DNA of 64,000 nucleotides, from NCBI GenBank assembly GCA_032622095.1, contig CP136066.1, positions 91,041,319 through 91,105,318 on the forward strand. The letters are read 5' to 3'. Position 1 is the stretch's first letter, and each line of letters begins with the position of its first letter. The stretch comes from Siphonodentalium dalli. Taxonomy: Eukaryota; Mollusca; Scaphopoda; Gadilida; Siphonodentaliidae. Made by a program: the position numbers and the translations under genes. Positions 59,601 through 64,000 of the stretch are shown one piece after another. The notes beneath the pieces are model-generated. The model did no database searches. It was not told where the DNA came from and saw only the letters and a program-made list of their open reading frames with translations.

Positions 59601-62600
59601 TGACAGGTTAAATCACCCAATCAAACATCACTGACAGGTTAAATCACCCAATCAAACATCACTGACAGGTTAAATCACCCAATCAAACATCACTGACAGG
59701 TTAAATCACCCAATCAAACATCACTGACAGGTTAAATCACCCAATCAAACATCACTGACAGGTTAAATCACCAAATCAAACATCACTGACAGGTTAAATC
59801 ACCCAATCAAACATCACTGACAGGTTAAATCACCCAATCAAACATCACTGACAGGTTAAATCACCCAATCAATCATCACTGACAGGTTAAATCGCACAAC
59901 CAATCATCACTGACAGGTTAAATCACCCAATCAAACATCACTGACAGGTTAAATCAATCAATCATCACTGACAGGTTAAATCATACAATCAAACATCACT
60001 GACAGGTTAAATCACCCAATCGAACATCACTGACAGGTTAAATCACCCAATCAATCATCACTGACAGGTTAAATCACCCAATCAATCATCACTGACAGGT
60101 TAAATCAACCAATCAATTATCACTGACAGGTTAAATCACCCAATCAAACATCACTGACAGGTTAAATCACCCAATCAAACATCACTGACAGGTTAAATCA
60201 CCCAATCAAACACCACTGACAGGTTAAATCACCCATTCAATCACCACTGACAGGTTAAATCACCCAATCAATCATCACTGACAGGTTAAATATCACTGAC
60301 AGGTTAAATCACCCAATCAATCATCACTGACAGGTTAAATATCACTGACAGGTTAAATCACACAATCAAACATCACTGACAGGTTAAATCACCCAATCAA
60401 ACATCACTGACAGGTTAAATCACCCAATCAAACACCACTGACAGGTTAAATCACCCATTCAACACCACTGACAGGTTAAATTACCCAATCAATCATCACT
60501 GACAGGTTAAATATCACTGACAGGTTAAATCACACAATCAAACATCACTGACAGGTTAAATCACCCAATCAAACATCACTGACAGGTTAAATCACCCAAT
60601 CAAACATTACTGACAGGTTAAATCACCCAATCAAACATCACTGACAGGTTAAATCACCAAATCAAACATCACTGACAGGTTAAATCACCCAATCAAACAT
60701 CACTGACAGGTTAAATCACCCAATCAAACATCACTGACAGGTTAAATCACCCAATCAATCATCACTGACAGGTTAAATCGCACAACCAATCATCACTGAC
60801 AGGTTAAATCACCCAATCAAACATCACTGACAGGTTAAATCAATCAATCATCACTGACAGGTTAAATCATACAATCAAACATCACTGACAGGTTAAATCA
60901 CCCAATCAAACATCACTGACAGGTTAAATCACCCAATCAATCATCACTGACAGGTTAAATCACCCAATCAATCATCACTGACAGGTTAAATCAACCAATC
61001 AATTATCACTGACAGGTTAAATCACCCAATCAAACATCACTGACATGTTAAATCATCCAATCAAACATCACTGACAGGTTAAATCACCCAATCAATCATC
61101 ACTGACAGGTTAAATCACCCAATCAATTATCACTGACAGGTTAAATCACCCAATCAATCATCACTGACAGGTTAAATCACCCAATCAAACATCACTGACA
61201 GGTTAAATCACCCAATCAAACATCACTGACAGCTTAAATCACCCAATCAATCATCACTGACAGGTTAAATCACCCAATCAAACATCACTGACAGGTTAAA
61301 TCACCCAATCAATCATCACTGACAGGTTAAATCACCCAATCAAACATCACTGACAGGTTAAATCACCCAATCAATCATCACTGACAGGTTAAATCACCCA
61401 ATCAAACATCACTGACAGGTTAAATCACCCAATCAAACATCACTGACAGGTTAAATCACCCAATCAATCATCACTGACAGGTTAAATCACCCAATCAAAC
61501 ATCACTGACAGGTTAAATCACCCAATCAAACATCACTGACAGGTTAAATCACCCAATCAAACACCACTGACAGGTTAAATCACCCAATCAATCATCACTG
61601 ACAGGTTAAATCACCCAATCAATCATCACTGACAGGTTAAATCACCCAATCAAACATCACTGACAGGTTAATCGCCCAATCAAACATCACTGACAGGTTA
61701 AATCACCCAATCAATCATCACTGACAGGTTAAATCACCCAATCAATCATCACTGACAGGTTAAATCACCCAATCAATCATCACTGACAGGTTAAATCACC
61801 CAATCAAACATCACTGACAGGTTAAATCACCCAATCAATCATCACTGATAGGCTAAATCACCCAATCAAACATCACTGACAAGTTAAATCACCCAATCAA
61901 TCATCACTGACAGGTTAAATCACCCAATCAATCATCACTGACAGGTTAAATCACCCAATCAAACATCACTGACATGTTAAATCACCCAATCAATCATCAC
62001 TGACAGGTTAAATCACCCAATCAATCATCACTGACATGTTAAATCACCCAATCAAACATCACTGACAGGTTAAATCAATCATCACTGACAGGTTAAATCA
62101 CCCAATCAATCATCACTGACAGGTTAAATCACCCAATCAATCATCACTGACAGGTTAAATCACCCAATCAATCATCACTGACAGGTTAAATCACCCAATC
62201 AATCATCACTGACAGGTTAAATCACCCAATCAATCATCACTGACAGGTTAAATCACCCAATCAAACATCACTGACAGGTTAAATCACCCAATCAATCATC
62301 ACTGATAGGCTAAATCACCCAATCAAACATCACTGACAAGTTAAATCACCCAATCAATCATCACTGACAGGTTAAATCACCCAATCAATCATCACTGACA
62401 GGTTAAATCACCCAATCAAACATCACTGACATGTTAAATCACCCAATCAATCATCACTGACAGGTTAAATCACCCAAACAATCATCACTGACAGGTTAAA
62501 TCACCCAATCAAACATCACTGACAGGTTAAATCAATCATCACTGACAGGTTAAATCACCCAATCAATCATCACTGACAGGTTAAATCACCCAATCAATCA

Positions 62601-62909
62601 TCACTGACAGGTTAAATCACCCAATCAATCATCACTGACAGGTTAAATCACCCAATCAATCACTGACAGGTTAAATCACCCAATCAATCATCACTGACAG
62701 GTTAAATCAATCATCACTGACAGGTTAAATCACCCAATCAAACATCACTGACAGGTTAAATCACCCAATCAAACATCACTGACAGGTTAAATCACCAAAT
62801 CAAACATCCCTGACAGGTTAAATCACCCAATCAAACATCACTGACAGGTTAAATCACCCAATCAAACATCACTGACAGGTTAAATCACCCAATCAAACAT
62901 CACTGACAA
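53677..62909. repeat. 9.2-kb tandem array of a 31-bp unit
   Basis: About 300 head-to-tail copies of a 31-bp unit, consensus ACAGGTTAAATCACCC joined to AATCAAACATCACTG. The commonest variation is AAACATC versus AATCATC at one base; others are CACACAATC for CACCCAATC and truncated 18-bp units (TTAAATATCACTGACAGG). The array fills most of PC intron 10, from 51 bp after a hAT-like MITE to about 240 bp before exon k. No open frame or gene was seen. Duplicated blocks of about 2.73 kb, 0.9-1.0 kb and 0.46 kb are superimposed (see findings). Confidence 0.97.
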
Positions 62910-63146
62910 GTTTTTTATTGAGATTTCAGTCACCATTCTTCACGTTTTCAACATACGTCTGAACATAGTTACCAATTACAGTAACGAATCGGAAATCTGA
63001 ACTGGAAAATGAGTCTGTTTGTAAAAAAAGTACTGCTATTATTTCGTACTTACTAAAATGTTCCCCTATTAAACATGTTAAACGCGATAAAAAGGTTGCC
63101 CGCTTGGGATTTCATGACCATTGCATTAGTATGTTTTCATTACCAG

Positions 63147-63395
63147 GAAATGCACTTCCATCCAAAAGCATTGAAAGGTGTCAAAGGTTCATTGGGATCA
63201 CCGATGCCGGGCACTGTTATTGAAGTGAAGGTTAAGGAAGGTGATATGGTCGAAAAAGGTCAACCAGTCGTTGTGATGAGCGCTATGAAAATGGAGCTGG
63301 TTGTGCAAGCACCAATCGCTGGAAAAGTGTCCAAAGTATCTGTTACCAAGGACATGAAGATCGAAGGTGAAGATCTCCTATTGGATATTGAGTGA
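63147..63395 (+). CDS. PC: PC exon k: biotinyl domain and stop
   Basis: Terminal coding exon after acceptor TTACCAG. Encodes [60 protein letters not shown] and the last strand ending LLLDIE, then TGA at 63393-63395. The biotin acceptor is the Lys of AMKM (codon 63288-63290). Length and fold signature match a complete biotin carboxyl carrier domain. The exon lies 10.8 kb after exon j, beyond the 31-bp satellite array. A GGTTAGTATA at 63420 could be a 3'UTR donor, but this was not resolved. Confidence 0.97.
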   Translation, partial: EMHFHPKALKGVKGSLGSPMPGTVIEVKVKEGDMVEKGQPVVVMSAMKMELVVQAPIAGKVSKVSVTKDMKIEGEDLLLDIE

Positions 63396-64000
63396 ATTTG
63401 AAGTTTCCAGATATTGATCAGGTTAGTATAACAAACAGTTAAAGATGCATAATATACATTTATTACATATCTATCAACGTAATTCGCATGATCGCACGGC
63501 GTTCCAGGCGTGTGATAATTCTCAGAATCGCACTAGTGCAAGCTGTCGACAGAACTATTTCATTCAGTGTTGTTAGACTGGCTTTCGCCATTACTATTTT
63601 TACTTTTTCAACTTTTCAACGCAAGGGCGACAACCCACTTGCCGAAATCGCAGCGCGCTGATTGGGTTATATTTCTTGGAAAATCTGGGAAAACCCAATT
63701 AACACCTTTGCGCTGGTCAAGATGGGTCAAGTTCACTCGCGGATAGAAGGGCTCCCTGTCTGATTGTTGCGTTAACCCTAAAATGCCGTTAAAACTCAAT
63801 TAAATTCCCATTTACTGTACCGGAGATGTATGATTGTGAGTCAACTTACTATGATACGTAGATATGTAATAAAAATAGAACCGCATGAGTGTCTGAATTT
63901 TGACGAAATTAACGCACTCGATTTGTTGGCGGAACGCGATACCTCTCGTGCGGGACTGCGTCCCGCACTCGAGGTATCGCTCCGCCAACAAATCGAGTGC
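63396..64000 (+). other. PC 3' untranslated/downstream region
   Basis: Non-coding sequence after the PC stop. A candidate polyadenylation signal AATAAA occurs at 63868-63873 (TGTAATAAAAATAG); no nearer canonical copy was seen. The last 86 bases form an inverted repeat (see 63915-64000). No further gene recognised. Confidence 0.5.
63915..64000. repeat. Inverted repeat cut by window end
   Basis: GCACTCGATTTGTTGGCGGA ... GCGGGACTGCGTCCCGC ... TCCGCCAACAAATCGAGTGC. Perfect or nearly perfect arms of about 40 bp; the right arm reaches the last base, so the palindrome may continue beyond the window. Confidence 0.85.

Larger units (their letters stand above)
10826..63395 (+). other. PC: Pyruvate carboxylase gene, 3' half (11 exons)
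   Basis: Spliced gene spanning about 52.6 kb in this window. Pyruvate carboxylase is a biotin enzyme of the mitochondrial matrix that makes oxaloacetate from pyruvate and bicarbonate with ATP, feeding gluconeogenesis and the TCA cycle. The eleven exons below join without a phase error into about 645 codons; animal PC is about 1,180 residues. What is present is therefore the carboxyltransferase domain, the allosteric/tetramerisation linker and the C-terminal biotinyl domain. The biotin carboxylase domain and mitochondrial targeting peptide are not in the 10.8 kb upstream and must lie before the window. Introns run from 1.1 kb to 13.3 kb and consist mostly of transposon-derived sequence. No coding lesion was seen, so the gene is probably functional. 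Confidence 0.96.

Noticed and set aside
53677-62909. Possible CRISPR array
   Set aside because: Units are continuous 31-bp tandem copies without unique spacers, in a spliced eukaryotic gene.

Overview
This is a metazoan, probably marine-invertebrate, genomic window. It holds spliced, intron-rich coding sequence with GT-AG boundaries, about 36-40% GC in most stretches, and introns packed with transposon debris. Nothing in it is prokaryotic. The species cannot be fixed from the sequence. The density of palindromic MITEs, a CR1/jockey-type LINE and a Crypton-type tyrosine recombinase would fit a lophotrochozoan, hemichordate or lancelet, but that is inference.

The only clear host gene is the 3' half of pyruvate carboxylase (PC), on the + strand. 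Eleven coding exons (10826-11050, 12787-12943, 14074-14180, 19080-19213, 20886-21135, 34441-34569, 35781-35896, 37512-37691, 46912-47160, 52168-52308, 63147-63395) join in phase to about 645 codons. They cover the carboxyltransferase domain, the allosteric/linker region and the biotinyl domain, ending at a TGA. The biotin carboxylase half was not found in the first 10.8 kb and must lie upstream of the window. No exon carries a frameshift or stop, so the gene looks functional. One intron (after exon 3) has a GC donor.

The rest is intron and upstream sequence filled with repeats. The main families are: (1) hAT-like MITEs of 360-460 bp made of two hairpins, with 8-bp target duplications; (2) Tc1/mariner-like palindromes of 60-217 bp flanked by TA; (3) several TTAA-flanked families whose ends read TTAACCCTTT or TTAACTCTTT; (4) long inverted repeats with GGTACTCAATCCGA ends; (5) TATAGTTCAGTGT hairpin modules bordering GC-richer blocks of unknown origin. 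Intron 5 (21136-34440) holds a 5'-truncated LINE nested inside a TTAA element. Intron 9 (47161-52167) holds, antisense to PC, an intact 585-codon Crypton/DUF3504-type tyrosine recombinase ORF. Intron 8 (37692-46911) holds a 960-bp tandem duplication. Intron 10 (52309-63146) holds a 9.2-kb tandem array of a 31-bp unit with larger duplications superimposed on it.

The most interesting points are the intact Crypton ORF, the layered 31-bp array, the partial tandem duplication of PC exon 6 with its donor site, and transposon ends lying within 6-15 bases of PC splice sites.
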